The notes beneath the pieces were generated by a model. It did not search any database. It saw nothing but the letters and a program-made list of their open reading frames with translations, and had not been told where the DNA came from. DNA of 57,037 nucleotides, from assembly GCA_903936775.1 (NCBI GenBank), contig CAIZWU010000032.1, positions 1 through 57,037 on the forward strand, given 5' to 3'. Shown here one piece after another: positions 34,953 to 42,546 of this stretch; positions within the stretch are counted from its first letter, which is position 1; every line of letters begins with the position of its first letter. The stretch is from an uncultured bacterium. GTDB lineage: Bacteria > Verrucomicrobiota > Verrucomicrobiia > Verrucomicrobiales > V1-33. Both the position numbers and the translations under genes were made by a program.

Positions 34953-35351
34953 TTAAACTTGCCAGTCTTCCAGCATCAGTCCAGGAACCCGCTGGAACTC
35001 CTTGGTATGGTGCGTGACCAGAACCATTCCCAGCGCCAGCGCCTGGCCTGCCAGCATCAGATCGTAGGGCCCGATCATTTGACCGGTTTGTTCCAGATGC
35101 CAGCGGGTCTCCGCCGTTCGTTTGGCGGCTTCCTCGTCGAACGGAATCAGAGACATCGGCTGGATCAAACGATCCACCTTTACCTGCTCTATCGCAGGCT
35201 GGCGGCAACGCACGATTCCAGATTGCAGTTCATACAAACTCACCGTGGAGACCCCACAATCGTACGGGACATGGCTGCGAAACCGCTCCTGCACCAAGGG
35301 ATTCCCCTTCATGGCTGCGATGCAGACGTTCGTATCAAGCAGATAAATCAT
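34953..35351 (-). CDS. vapC: VapC-type PIN-domain toxin
   Basis: A 132-residue PIN ribonuclease. Acidic active-site residues are Asp6 (MIYLLDTN), Glu41 (SLYELQSG) and Asp97 (GPYDLMLAGQAL). The C-terminal block VTHHTKEFQRVPGLMLEDW matches the group called tRNA(fMet)-specific VapC endonucleases, except that the usual NNT is HHT here. It should cut RNA and stop translation when free of antitoxin. The start codon overlaps the vapB stop by 4 nt (ATGA), so the pair is translationally coupled. Confidence 0.93.
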   Translation of the reverse strand: MIYLLDTNVCIAAMKGNPLVQERFRSHVPYDCGVSTVSLYELQSGIVRCRQPAIEQVKVDRLIQPMSLIPFDEEAAKRTAETRWHLEQTGQMIGPYDLMLAGQALALGMVLVTHHTKEFQRVPGLMLEDWQV

Positions 35352-35581
35352 GCGCCAAAATCCGAAATGGGTGGCGTGGTTCCCTGATCAGGCCGGGTAA
35401 AAGCTTCGTCCTTCACGATGATGGAGTCGAAGTAACCTTCGGGCCACGCCGTTTCGCTGATAGGCTCAATCAGTACCCCCGTGCCGAGGCGGCGGATCGA
35501 AACCTCCTTGCCAGGCAGGCGGAATTCCTTGGGTAGCCGCACCGCCTGGCTGCGGCCATTCAGGAAAAGGGTGGTTGTCAT
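35348..35581 (-). CDS. vapB: VapB-type antitoxin
   Basis: The start at 35581 gives 77 residues and the family N-terminus MTTTLFLNGRSQAVRLPKEF; the frame runs further upstream only across the promoter. The N-terminal half is a SpoVT/AbrB-type swapped-hairpin DNA-binding domain (NGRSQAVRLPKEFRLPGKEVSIRR). The C-terminal half (AWPEGYFDSIIVKDEAFTRP) should wrap the VapC toxin. It binds its own promoter in related systems; a perfect palindrome covers the -10 box here. Confidence 0.93.
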   Translation of the reverse strand: MTTTLFLNGRSQAVRLPKEFRLPGKEVSIRRLGTGVLIEPISETAWPEGYFDSIIVKDEAFTRPDQGTTPPISDFGA

Positions 35582-35585
35582 AGGC

Positions 35586-35616
35586 TGGTATATACCATGG
35601 AAATGAGCGAAATCAA
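35586..35616 (-). promoter_or_regulatory. vapBC promoter with palindromic operator
   Basis: On the minus strand TTGATT (35616-35611) and TATATA (35594-35589) are separated by 16 bp. The -10 box lies inside the perfect 12-bp palindrome TGGTATATACCA (35586-35597), a likely VapB/VapBC operator. Only 7 nt separate the -10 box from the vapB ATG, so the mRNA should be leaderless or nearly so. Confidence 0.65.
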
Positions 35617-35718
35617 GCAGGCGTAGGCTTGCCCGGCGGATATGATCTTGGTTTGCAGGGGAGTGGCGCCCCATGGCAGGACCGCTCACCGTTTGAAACG
35701 GGTATCAAAGCGAAGATG

Positions 35719-35755
35719 TTGACAGATCTGTATACACAACCCTATACTGCGGTAT
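35719..35755 (+). promoter_or_regulatory. Promoter/operator of the RHH-MazF pair
   Basis: A perfect -35 TTGACA (35719-35724), an 18-bp spacer and TATACT (35743-35748) form a strong promoter. The spacer contains the palindrome TGTATACA (35729-35736), and ATAC-TGCG-GTAT (35744-35755) overlaps the start codon; both could bind the ribbon-helix-helix antitoxin. The -10 box ends 5 nt before the ATG at 35754, predicting a leaderless transcript. Confidence 0.7.
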
Positions 35756-36005
35756 GGCGACGACCGTAAGAATATCCCCCCACAGCCACCATCTTCTCGG
35801 TGAATTGTCCCGGGTAACCGGTTCCCCCATGACGGAAATTCTGGATGCAGCCTTGGAAGGCTACCGCAGGCAGCGCCTCTTGGATCAGGCAAATGCGGCC
35901 TACCAAGTCCTCGCCACGGACGCTCCGGCTTGGGATGCCTACCGCCAGGAAGTCGAGTCCTTGGATGCCACGGCTTCCGACGGTTTGAAAAAACTCAAAG
36001 TCTGA
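35754..36005 (+). CDS. Ribbon-helix-helix antitoxin of a MazF-type pair
   Basis: An 83-residue protein. The N-terminal MATTVRISPHSHHLLGELSRVTGSPMTEILDAAL, split here by function, is a ribbon (TTVRIS) followed by two helices of the RHH/CopG type. The C-terminal part (AAYQVLATDAPAWDAYRQEVESLD) is likely the toxin-neutralising tail. Its stop is 3 nt before the start of the MazF-like toxin, and it lies behind a strong promoter with palindromes, as expected of an autorepressing antitoxin. Confidence 0.9.
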   Translation: MATTVRISPHSHHLLGELSRVTGSPMTEILDAALEGYRRQRLLDQANAAYQVLATDAPAWDAYRQEVESLDATASDGLKKLKV

Positions 36006-36008
36006 CCG

Positions 36009-36362
36009 ATGCCGCCTTCCCACCCGAGTCCTGGCCGGGGCGAGATTTGGTTGGCAGACCTGAATCCCGTCAGGGGTCACGGGCAAGCCGGCCGTCGACC
36101 GGTCCTCATCGTTTCCGTCAATCCCTTCAACCAGGGCCGCGCCGATCTCGTCATCGTCATTCCCATCACTTCCACGCTCAGTCCGATCCCTTTTCACATC
36201 ACCGTCCAACCTCCCGAAGGCGGCCTGACCAACGCCTCCGCCCTCCTCTGCGAAGCCGTCCGCTCCATCAGCAAAGACCGCCTGATCGAACGCTGGGGCA
36301 GCGTGACTCCGGCGACCATGGCCATCGTGGAAGACCGGCTGCGGGTGCTGATGGGGTTGTGA
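36009..36362 (+). CDS. MazF/PemK-type endoribonuclease toxin
   Basis: A 117-residue protein with the MazF/PemK fold signature: GRGEIWLADLNPVRGHGQAG near the N-terminus, RRPVLIVSVN, then VIPITSTLS and a late EAVRSISKDRL. The family cleaves single-stranded mRNA at short sequences. It forms a two-gene module with the RHH gene just upstream. A broken copy of its 3' end lies at 34785-34945, on the other side of vapBC. Confidence 0.93.
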   Translation: MPPSHPSPGRGEIWLADLNPVRGHGQAGRRPVLIVSVNPFNQGRADLVIVIPITSTLSPIPFHITVQPPEGGLTNASALLCEAVRSISKDRLIERWGSVTPATMAIVEDRLRVLMGL

Positions 36363-36431
36363 GGATTCCCCCAGCCAGTCACTGGGTCAAACCAGTCTGG
36401 AAGCCCCGGCCAGCCCTGCTCCATCTTTCGC

Positions 36432-36746
36432 TCAAATCCCTTCGCGATATTCCTTTGGGCGGCGATACCAATACAAAGGTCTCTTGCTGGCATGGCCGAT
36501 GGCGATGACGACGATCTGCTCCTTCCAAATCATGTAAGCGACATAGTGGCGTTTGAATCGGATCAGATTTCTGCGGCGGACGCCAAAACGCCGGAGGCGA
36601 CTGGATTCAGGGTTTTGCGAAATCCTGAGCAGCGCCTGCCGGAGGCGTGCCTCAAAATCCAAAGCCAAGTCATCGTCTTCCAGAGCCAGGTAAAGATAAG
36701 CCTGCCGGGCCTCCTCGCGGGCTGCCGGATGGTAGGCTATCGTCAT
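36432..36746 (-). CDS. RelE/ParE-superfamily toxin
   Basis: A 104-residue basic protein that begins with ITIA-like YHPAAREEARQAYLYL and has LRRFGVRRRNLIRFKRHYVAYMIW and the C-terminal block IGHASKRPLYWYRR, typical of the RelE/ParE superfamily. Relatives either cleave mRNA on the ribosome or poison gyrase; the catalytic class cannot be fixed from this sequence. The start codon overlaps the upstream antitoxin stop by 4 nt. Confidence 0.9.
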   Translation of the reverse strand: MTIAYHPAAREEARQAYLYLALEDDDLALDFEARLRQALLRISQNPESSRLRRFGVRRRNLIRFKRHYVAYMIWKEQIVVIAIGHASKRPLYWYRRPKEYREGI

Positions 36747-37015
36747 TCTGCCTTAGCCATTTTCAAGCTCCGGACTTCAGCCCGGGCCTCCTCGAACACA
36801 CTCATGAATTGCGCGTGATCCAACAAGGTAACCTTCCCGCATTCAATGCCTTCAATGCGACTTTTGATTTCCCCGTCCCATGCAGCTTCTACGGCGGCAG
36901 CGTCTCCGGTTTCGCCATCGGAAGGATCAAAATCCAAGGCGGCGGCAAGAATTTCCCGCTCGTTGGAGGAAAGGAATTTTGCTTCGCTGAGGAGGCGTTC
37001 AAGAGTAGCGCTCAT
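36743..37015 (-). CDS. Antitoxin of the RelE/ParE pair (addiction-module component)
   Basis: The start at 37015 gives 90 residues (MSATLERLLSEAKFL...). The pattern LSSNEREILAAAL followed by an acidic linker and AAWDGEIKSRIEGIECGKVTLLDH matches the small putative addiction module component family usually paired with RelE/ParE toxins. The longer open frame upstream crosses the predicted promoter and is not used. It overlaps the toxin by 4 nt and is transcribed away from the SUKH-domain gene behind it. Confidence 0.88.
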   Translation of the reverse strand: MSATLERLLSEAKFLSSNEREILAAALDFDPSDGETGDAAAVEAAWDGEIKSRIEGIECGKVTLLDHAQFMSVFEEARAEVRSLKMAKAE

Positions 37016-37020
37016 AAAGC

Positions 37021-37049
37021 AGGATATAGGCGATGAGCCGGGTTGTCCA
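37021..37049 (-). promoter_or_regulatory. Predicted promoter of the RelE/ParE pair
   Basis: On the minus strand TGGACA (37049-37044), a 17-bp spacer and TATCCT (37026-37021) precede the antitoxin ATG by only 5 nt. A small hairpin CCGGG/CCCGG overlaps the -35 region. As with the two neighbouring modules, this layout predicts a leaderless mRNA. Confidence 0.5.
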
Positions 37050-37124
37050 GCCCGGTGGGCCGGCAAAGTCAATCGCCAAGGGGAAAAGAACAGATATTCT
37101 CGAGATTGTTGTAAAGTGCCGGAA

Positions 37125-38477
37125 TCAATACCAGATGCGCCAAGCAATGGAAATCAGCAGCGCCAGTCCCCATAGAGGGAGCAAAGCCTGTGGGGGCAAG
37201 AAAAATGAAATGAGCAATGTGGCCAGCCAGATGGGCCAGGTTTTCCACATGGGCGGGAGTAATGCGGTCCTCACGTTTCCAGCCAATTGATCAAATGCGC
37301 CTCCTTCCTGTTGTGCCATCTCTCTCATGATGGGCACGAATTTGTGATCTTTCGCTTCGGATGCAGCCAGGATGATGGCACGCCGCACTTCAAGATTATC
37401 ATCCGATCGCCGACGCTCCAGCCACTCGGCATCACTGACAGTGAACCCGCATTTGCCCCAAAAATAGATACCATTGCGGCGTAGGTCCACATTGGAGGAA
37501 TCGATCAAAGGGAGCAGATCCCCTTTGGTCATCACCTTGGCATCGCTAATCAGGCAGCCTGCCTGAAAAGCCACCCTATCGTTGTCATGGTGAAGCAGGA
37601 GCCGTGCTTTGGCTTCCCACCGGGAAACGGGAAAATCGGGCATCGTGCGCAAGGCCCCCATGACAACTCCGGAATAAGGATCATCCAACTGCCGGAAAAT
37701 ATGTTCCTCCAAAGCAGTCAACCGATGCCGGTGGGCTGCTCCGCAGGCTGCCCTCCTCACTTCCTCGCTGAAATGCGAAAAAGCAGCCGCTACTGCCGGT
37801 GTAAACCTTGATTCAAACTGAGGACATCTCCGGAGACTTATCAGGACGGCTTCCAGCTCAAAGGGCGTCACTTTCGGACTTTGGGCGATTTCCCAAAGTC
37901 TTTCGCAGGACCCCGGCATGCTTTCCTGGAACCCTCCGCTTTGCCATCCCGCTACCATTTCATCGAGCCATCTTTCAAACCAGGACAAAAAGCCTGCATC
38001 CCAGGTAAAGACCGGGCCGCCATCCATCTCTTCATCAAGATGGACAACCCGTCCCTTGAACTCACCCTTGAGCACCAGATGCACGCTCTTGCCGCACCCT
38101 TCGGTCATAATCGGAAGCGTGCCCTGGAGAAACGGATCCCAGTCAAAATCAATTCTTTCATTCTCAGGGGCCACGCATTCCGGCATGCCTGGCCACATTT
38201 TTGTGGTCCCTTCCTCATAGCGCCGGATGCTTTCCTCGAAGCGATATATCCCATATGGAGGGCCGACTCCGCCATTACTGAGATGCAGCAGGAAATCGCG
38301 GTAATCCTGCGGCAACCGCAGGTTGTGAAGCGTTTCAAAAGCAACGATTTCAGATTCGGGAACCGTCGGATTCAGTTTGAATTTGCTGCCACTCCACCAT
38401 TCCTTGCCACGGGACAATTTTCTGGCAGGTGCCAGCTTTTCCCGGATTCGAGAAACGGCATCGATTTCAAGGCTCAT
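37125..38477 (-). CDS. SMI1/KNR4 (SUKH) domain protein with HEAT-like repeats and membrane C-terminus
   Basis: A 450-residue protein. Residues about 30-175 form a SUKH domain: the conserved LNPTVPESEIVAFETLHNLRLPQDYRDFLLHLSNGG (given only as landmarks PESEI and LPQDYRDFL) and GDSVHL-like GKSVHLVLKG. A 200-residue helical region with DDPYSGVVMGALRTMPDF and similar units resembles HEAT repeats. The last 45 residues hold two hydrophobic segments (WPIWLATLLISFFLPP, LLPLWGLALLISIAW). SUKH proteins are often immunity proteins against contact-dependent or polymorphic toxins. No matching toxin gene is next to it. Confidence 0.75.
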   Translation of the reverse strand: MSLEIDAVSRIREKLAPARKLSRGKEWWSGSKFKLNPTVPESEIVAFETLHNLRLPQDYRDFLLHLSNGGVGPPYGIYRFEESIRRYEEGTTKMWPGMPECVAPENERIDFDWDPFLQGTLPIMTEGCGKSVHLVLKGEFKGRVVHLDEEMDGGPVFTWDAGFLSWFERWLDEMVAGWQSGGFQESMPGSCERLWEIAQSPKVTPFELEAVLISLRRCPQFESRFTPAVAAAFSHFSEEVRRAACGAAHRHRLTALEEHIFRQLDDPYSGVVMGALRTMPDFPVSRWEAKARLLLHHDNDRVAFQAGCLISDAKVMTKGDLLPLIDSSNVDLRRNGIYFWGKCGFTVSDAEWLERRRSDDNLEVRRAIILAASEAKDHKFVPIMREMAQQEGGAFDQLAGNVRTALLPPMWKTWPIWLATLLISFFLPPQALLPLWGLALLISIAWRIWY

Positions 38478-38530
38478 GCCTATAGGATAGGACAGCAGGA
38501 TCTGCTGCTCAATACCGATTCGAGGGCGGA

Positions 38531-40246
38531 CTAAAACAGAAAATACCGCTGCGCCATCGGGAGCACGCTGGCGGGTTCGCAGCGGAGTTCGCGGCCGTCG
38601 GCTTTGACGGTGTAGGTGTCGGGATCAACCTCGATTTTCGGAAGATAATTGTTCCAGAGCATGTCGTGCTTGGTGACGTGTCGGCAGGAGTGGACGGTGC
38701 TCAGGGTCTTGCCGAGGCCGAGTTGTTGGGCGCTGGACAGACCGGCGGCGCTGACAAAAGTGAGGGAAGTGCGGTATTTGGCGCGGCCGTGGGCGGCAAA
38801 TTGCGGCCGGTAGAACATGGGCTGCGGCGTGGGAATACTGGCGTTGGGGTCGCCCATGTTGGCCATGGCGATCAGGCCTCCCTTTAAAATGACCTCGGGT
38901 TTGACTCCGAAAAAGGCGGGTTTCCAGACCACCAGATCGGCCAGTTTGCCGACTTCAATACTGCCGACCTCGTGGGCGATGCCGTGGGTGCGGGCGGGGT
39001 TGATGGTGTACTTGGAAATGTAGCGGAGGGCGCGGAAGTTGTCGGCAGGGCGGCTGGAAGAACCGTCGATAGCGCCGAACTGGGTCTTCATCTTGTGCGC
39101 AGTCTGCCAGGTGCGGGTGATGACTTCGCCGATGCGGCCCATCGCCTGGCTGTCGCTGGACATCATGGAGATGGCTCCGAGGTCGTGCAGCAGATCCTCG
39201 GCGGCGATGGTTTCGGGACGGATGCGGCTTTCCGCGAAGGCGACATCCTCCGGGATTTTACTGTCCAGGTGATGGCAGACCATCAGCATGTCGAGATGCT
39301 CGTCGATGGTGTTCACCGTGAACGGCCGCGTGGGATTGGTGGAGGACGGCAGGACATTGGTTTCCCCGCAGACTCGGATAATGTCAGGGGCATGGCCGCC
39401 GCCGGCACCTTCGGAATGATAGGTGTGGATGGTGCGGCCCTTGAAGGCGGCGAGGGTGGCTTCGACAAATCCGGCCTCGTTCAGGGTGTCGGTATGGATG
39501 GCGACCTGGACATCCAGTTCATCCGCGACGCCGAGGCAGGTGTCGATCGCGGCGGGGGTGGTGCCCCAGTCTTCATGCAGTTTCAATCCGATGGCCCCGG
39601 CCCGGACCTGTTCGCGGAGGGGTTCCGGCGTGGAGCAGTTGCCCTTGCCGAGAAAGCCGAGATTCATCGGATAGTGATCGGCTGCTTCCAGCATCCGTTG
39701 CATATTCCAGATGCCGGGTGTGCAGGTGGTGGCGTAGGTGCCGTGGGCCGGTCCGGTGCCGCCGCCCAGCATGGTGGTGATGCCGCTGGCGAGGGCGTGG
39801 TCGATCTGCTGCGGGCAGATAAAATGAATGTGGGTATCGATCCCGCCGGCGGTGACGATGCAGCCTTCGCCGGCGATGACTTCGGTGCCCGCGCCGATGA
39901 CCATGGTGATGCCGTTTTGCAGCAGGGGATTGCCCGCATGGCCAATGCCGGCGATACGCCCGTGTTTGATGCCGATGTCGGCTTTGATGACCCCCTGCAC
40001 GCCGTCAATGATCAGGGCGTTGGTGATAACAAGATCGAGGGATTCCGCGTCGAGGGCGAGCGGCGACTGCGCCATGCCATCGCGGATGACTTTGCCGCCC
40101 CCGAATTTGACTTCATTCCCGTAGCCACCGTTCTCCGCGATCAGGTCGCGCTCCACTTCCACGAAGAGGTCGGTATCAGCGAGCCGGACCTGGTCTCCCG
40201 TGGTGGGGCCGAACATGGAGGCGTATTGTTTGCGGGTCAGATTCAT
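38531..40246 (-). CDS. ureC: Urease subunit alpha
   Basis: A 571-residue urease alpha subunit of normal length. It shows the metal ligands in DTHIHF, the carbamylated lysine in GLKLHEDWG, further ligands in [10 protein letters not shown] and [15 protein letters not shown], and the active-site flap MVCHHLD. With UreA and UreB it forms the nickel enzyme that splits urea to ammonia and carbamate in the cytoplasm. It is the last of four co-directional genes (ureJ-ureA-ureB-ureC). No ureD, E, F or G gene is in the window, although these are needed to load nickel. Confidence 0.98.
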   Translation of the reverse strand: MNLTRKQYASMFGPTTGDQVRLADTDLFVEVERDLIAENGGYGNEVKFGGGKVIRDGMAQSPLALDAESLDLVITNALIIDGVQGVIKADIGIKHGRIAGIGHAGNPLLQNGITMVIGAGTEVIAGEGCIVTAGGIDTHIHFICPQQIDHALASGITTMLGGGTGPAHGTYATTCTPGIWNMQRMLEAADHYPMNLGFLGKGNCSTPEPLREQVRAGAIGLKLHEDWGTTPAAIDTCLGVADELDVQVAIHTDTLNEAGFVEATLAAFKGRTIHTYHSEGAGGGHAPDIIRVCGETNVLPSSTNPTRPFTVNTIDEHLDMLMVCHHLDSKIPEDVAFAESRIRPETIAAEDLLHDLGAISMMSSDSQAMGRIGEVITRTWQTAHKMKTQFGAIDGSSSRPADNFRALRYISKYTINPARTHGIAHEVGSIEVGKLADLVVWKPAFFGVKPEVILKGGLIAMANMGDPNASIPTPQPMFYRPQFAAHGRAKYRTSLTFVSAAGLSSAQQLGLGKTLSTVHSCRHVTKHDMLWNNYLPKIEVDPDTYTVKADGRELRCEPASVLPMAQRYFLF

Positions 40247-40260
40247 GGGGAAGAGTTCCG

Positions 40261-40584
40261 TTAGTCGAGCGGGCCGTTGACAAGATTGTTGAGGCCATAC
40301 ATGCGGCGCTCTCCGGCGAAGGCGACCAGTTCGACTTCCCGGGTATCACCGGGTTCGAAGCGGACGGCGGTGCCGGCGGGGATGTTGAGCCGGAAACCGC
40401 GGGCGGATGCGCGGGGGAAGTCGAGCGAGGTATTCACTTCATAAAAGTGGAAGTGACTGCCGGCCTGGATCGGCCGGTCGCCCTTGTTGGAGACAACGAG
40501 TGTCAGGGTATCCAGGCCGGTATTGGCCTCAAGATCAGCGTCCCCGGGCGGATGGATGATTTCGCCGGGAATCATGCGGGCCAA
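40261..40584 (-). CDS. ureB: Urease subunit beta
   Basis: A 107-residue protein with the UreB signature: [18 protein letters not shown] at the start, [43 protein letters not shown] and a C-terminal [11 protein letters not shown]. It is the structural beta chain of urease. It overlaps ureA by 13 nt, starting before the ureA stop, and ends 14 nt before ureC, so translation is probably coupled. Confidence 0.97.
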   Translation of the reverse strand: MARMIPGEIIHPPGDADLEANTGLDTLTLVVSNKGDRPIQAGSHFHFYEVNTSLDFPRASARGFRLNIPAGTAVRFEPGDTREVELVAFAGERRMYGLNNLVNGPLD

Positions 40585-40886
40585 TCTCTAACGGGGTTAT
40601 GGACGGTGACCAGCTTGGTGCCGTCCGGGAAAGTGGCTTCGGCCTGGACCTCGTGGATCATTTCGGCAACGCCTTCCATGACTTCGCTCTTTTTCACGAT
40701 GGTGGTGCCAAAACTCATCAGATCGCTCACACTGCGGCCGTCGCGGGCTCCTTCCATGATCTCGTAGGTGATGAGGGCGATGGTTTCGGGGTAGTTGAGT
40801 TTCAGGCCACGGTCGCGGCGGCGGCGGGCAAGGTCGGCCGCGACCACGATCATGAGTTTCTCCGTCTCGCGGGGGGAAAGGTGCAT
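40572..40886 (-). CDS. ureA: Urease subunit gamma
   Basis: The start at 40886 gives 104 residues and the family N-terminus [17 protein letters not shown]. It has [21 protein letters not shown] [20 protein letters not shown] and [23 protein letters not shown]. It is the gamma chain of urease and the first structural subunit gene here. It begins 5 nt after the ureJ stop. Confidence 0.97.
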   Translation of the reverse strand: MHLSPRETEKLMIVVAADLARRRRDRGLKLNYPETIALITYEIMEGARDGRSVSDLMSFGTTIVKKSEVMEGVAEMIHEVQAEATFPDGTKLVTVHNPVRDWPA

Positions 40887-40891
40887 GGGTG

Positions 40892-41518
40892 TCAGGCAGC
40901 GAAACTGGAAAGCAGCAGCCAGGCTCCGGCAGCGGCGAGGCCTCCTCCGGCCCAACGTGGCAAGGCCGGGCGGGAAGTGGGAAGTTTTGTGGCGAGCAGG
41001 CCGGCGGTCAGGGCGATGGCTCCGGATGCCAGAGTGAGGCCCAGGGCATACAGTCCGGCGGGAGCGGCTGCGGGCATTTCAAGGCCATGCGCGATGCCGT
41101 GCCAGGCACCGGTGAGGGCCGCGAGGGCGAGCACTGACTTGCTGGAAAACCACTTTGCCCCGGCAATGACGCAGCCGGTCAGGATCACGGAAACGGCGAG
41201 TCCGGTTTCCATCAGGGGCAGCTGAACTCCCGCCCTGCCCGCCCCGATTCCCGCCGCCAGGGTGAGCACAAAAAGCGCGATGGACTGAAACCCGGTCTTC
41301 CGGCCCCACGACCAGACCACCAAACCCACCGCCAAGGCCGCCAGCCAGTGGTCGGCCCCGGTGAGCGGATGGGTCAGGGCGGCCGTGAACGGTTCATCGG
41401 CGAATTCATCCACATCCTCCATGCCGGGTGGGAGATGGTGGGCCATGGCCTGGCCGGCCGCCCAGAGGGGCAGCACCGCGAGGCGGAGGACATAGGGGGT
41501 GAAGCGTCGGTTTCGCAT
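40892..41518 (-). CDS. ureJ: HupE/UreJ-family membrane protein (likely nickel permease)
   Basis: A 208-residue protein with a signal-like first segment (MRNRRF... AAGQAMAH) whose mature part starts with the His-rich [13 protein letters not shown]. The HupE/UreJ motif [20 protein letters not shown] follows, then about five more membrane segments, with [13 protein letters not shown] as the second conserved His block. The family imports nickel (or cobalt) for metalloenzymes. Position at the head of the urease genes, 5 nt from ureA, supports nickel supply to urease. Confidence 0.9.
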   Translation of the reverse strand: MRNRRFTPYVLRLAVLPLWAAGQAMAHHLPPGMEDVDEFADEPFTAALTHPLTGADHWLAALAVGLVVWSWGRKTGFQSIALFVLTLAAGIGAGRAGVQLPLMETGLAVSVILTGCVIAGAKWFSSKSVLALAALTGAWHGIAHGLEMPAAAPAGLYALGLTLASGAIALTAGLLATKLPTSRPALPRWAGGGLAAAGAWLLLSSFAA

Positions 41519-41744
41519 AAATTCAGCGGTACAGTAAGCAGACCGTGTGCCGTTCCGTCCCGCGACATGGCGGAGGCTTGGAATGGGGGCGTCTTTTATT
41601 TCCCATACCGGATGGCGGGAGTGGGCGAGTCTTTTTCACTCTTGTCATTATGCGGAATGCGCCGAATCTCCATCTCATCGTTGATTCACCCGTTGTCCGG
41701 ACCGGCTCTGCCCGCCGCACGGGGAATGACCCGCTCCCCGTTAC

Positions 41745-42074
41745 ATGCCTGCCCGCCGCAACAACAACAACCGCCCCGGAGGTGCCCGCCGCCCCGCGGG
41801 TCCGCCACGTCCTTACGCCAATTCCGGTGGCTTCCGCCGCCCCCCGCCCAAGGAAGTTGATCCGGAAGGTGAAATCGAAGTGGACGGCACCATCGTGCAG
41901 GTGCTCGCCGGCACGATGTTCAAAGTCGAGCTGGCCATCAATCAACAGATCGTCCTCGCCCACATTTCCGGGAAAATGCGCAAACGGTTCATCCGCCTCG
42001 TGGTCGGTGACCGCGTGAAAATGGAAATGTCCCCCTACGACACGACCAAGGCGCGAATTACTTACCGGATGTAG
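41745..42074 (+). CDS. infA: Translation initiation factor IF-1 with N-terminal extension
   Basis: A 109-residue protein. The IF-1 OB-fold spans about residues 42-109: [45 protein letters not shown] and KARITYR are the family blocks. IF-1 normally has about 72 residues; here the first ~37 are an added, disordered, basic/proline-rich tail ([14 protein letters not shown]). No internal Met start precedes the core, which supports the extension. It binds the 30S A site during initiation. It is divergent from the urease operon. Confidence 0.93.
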   Translation: MPARRNNNNRPGGARRPAGPPRPYANSGGFRRPPPKEVDPEGEIEVDGTIVQVLAGTMFKVELAINQQIVLAHISGKMRKRFIRLVVGDRVKMEMSPYDTTKARITYRM

Positions 42075-42092
42075 TGAATCCAGGGCTTGGCC

Positions 42093-42458
42093 ATGTCCAC
42101 CCTGACACCGGAATCGCTTCACGGCATCCTGCGGCAATTTTTCCCGGCGAAAAATGATTTTGGGACCTCCGATTTTTTGGAGGAACTCAAGGAACTCGGG
42201 GATTTTGGTGTCGTCAGTCAGGATGATTTGGTGGCCCTGCTCGACAAGAGAAGCCGGGAAGTATTGGGCATCGATCAAAGTCCGATGTCGAAGGAGGAGA
42301 TTCGCTGGGCGGAGTATTGTAGCGGGAAGGAAGATGTCGCTTTGAGGCTGCGGGAGAAACGGTGGTTTACATTTTCCGGCTTGCTGCGCATTGGGATGGA
42401 ATTGGAATTCGGCGAGCCTTATCGGCATTATTCCGAAAATAGGGACGGGATTCGGTGA
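42093..42458 (+). CDS. Hypothetical protein
   Basis: A 121-residue, mainly charged, alpha-helical product starting at ATG 42093 (a TTG at 42087 is also in frame). It has an N-terminal LTPESLHGILRQFF, a central SQDDLVALLDKRSREVLGI and a tail with aromatic residues (RWFTFSGLL, EPYRHYSENRDG). No signal, membrane segment or family is recognised. It lies 18 nt after infA and could be co-transcribed with it. Confidence 0.55.
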   Translation: MSTLTPESLHGILRQFFPAKNDFGTSDFLEELKELGDFGVVSQDDLVALLDKRSREVLGIDQSPMSKEEIRWAEYCSGKEDVALRLREKRWFTFSGLLRIGMELEFGEPYRHYSENRDGIR

Positions 42459-42512
42459 GGGAATAGATTTAACGGTGCTCCCCCGTGCCCATTTGACATT
42501 TCCTAAATCCGG

Positions 42513-42530
42513 TATTTCCTATAGGGAATA
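42513..42530 (+). promoter_or_regulatory. Palindromic regulator site upstream of cysH
   Basis: TATTTCCTATAGGGAATA is an 18-bp palindrome with one mismatched pair out of nine. It lies between a TTGACA hexamer (42493-42498) and the Shine-Dalgarno AAGGAG (42530-42535) of cysH. TTTCCT also occurs just upstream (42499-42503 region). Place and shape suggest an operator controlling sulfur assimilation; an Rrf2/CymR-like regulator is a guess. Confidence 0.5.
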
Positions 42531-42546
42531 AGGAGAATCAAAACCA

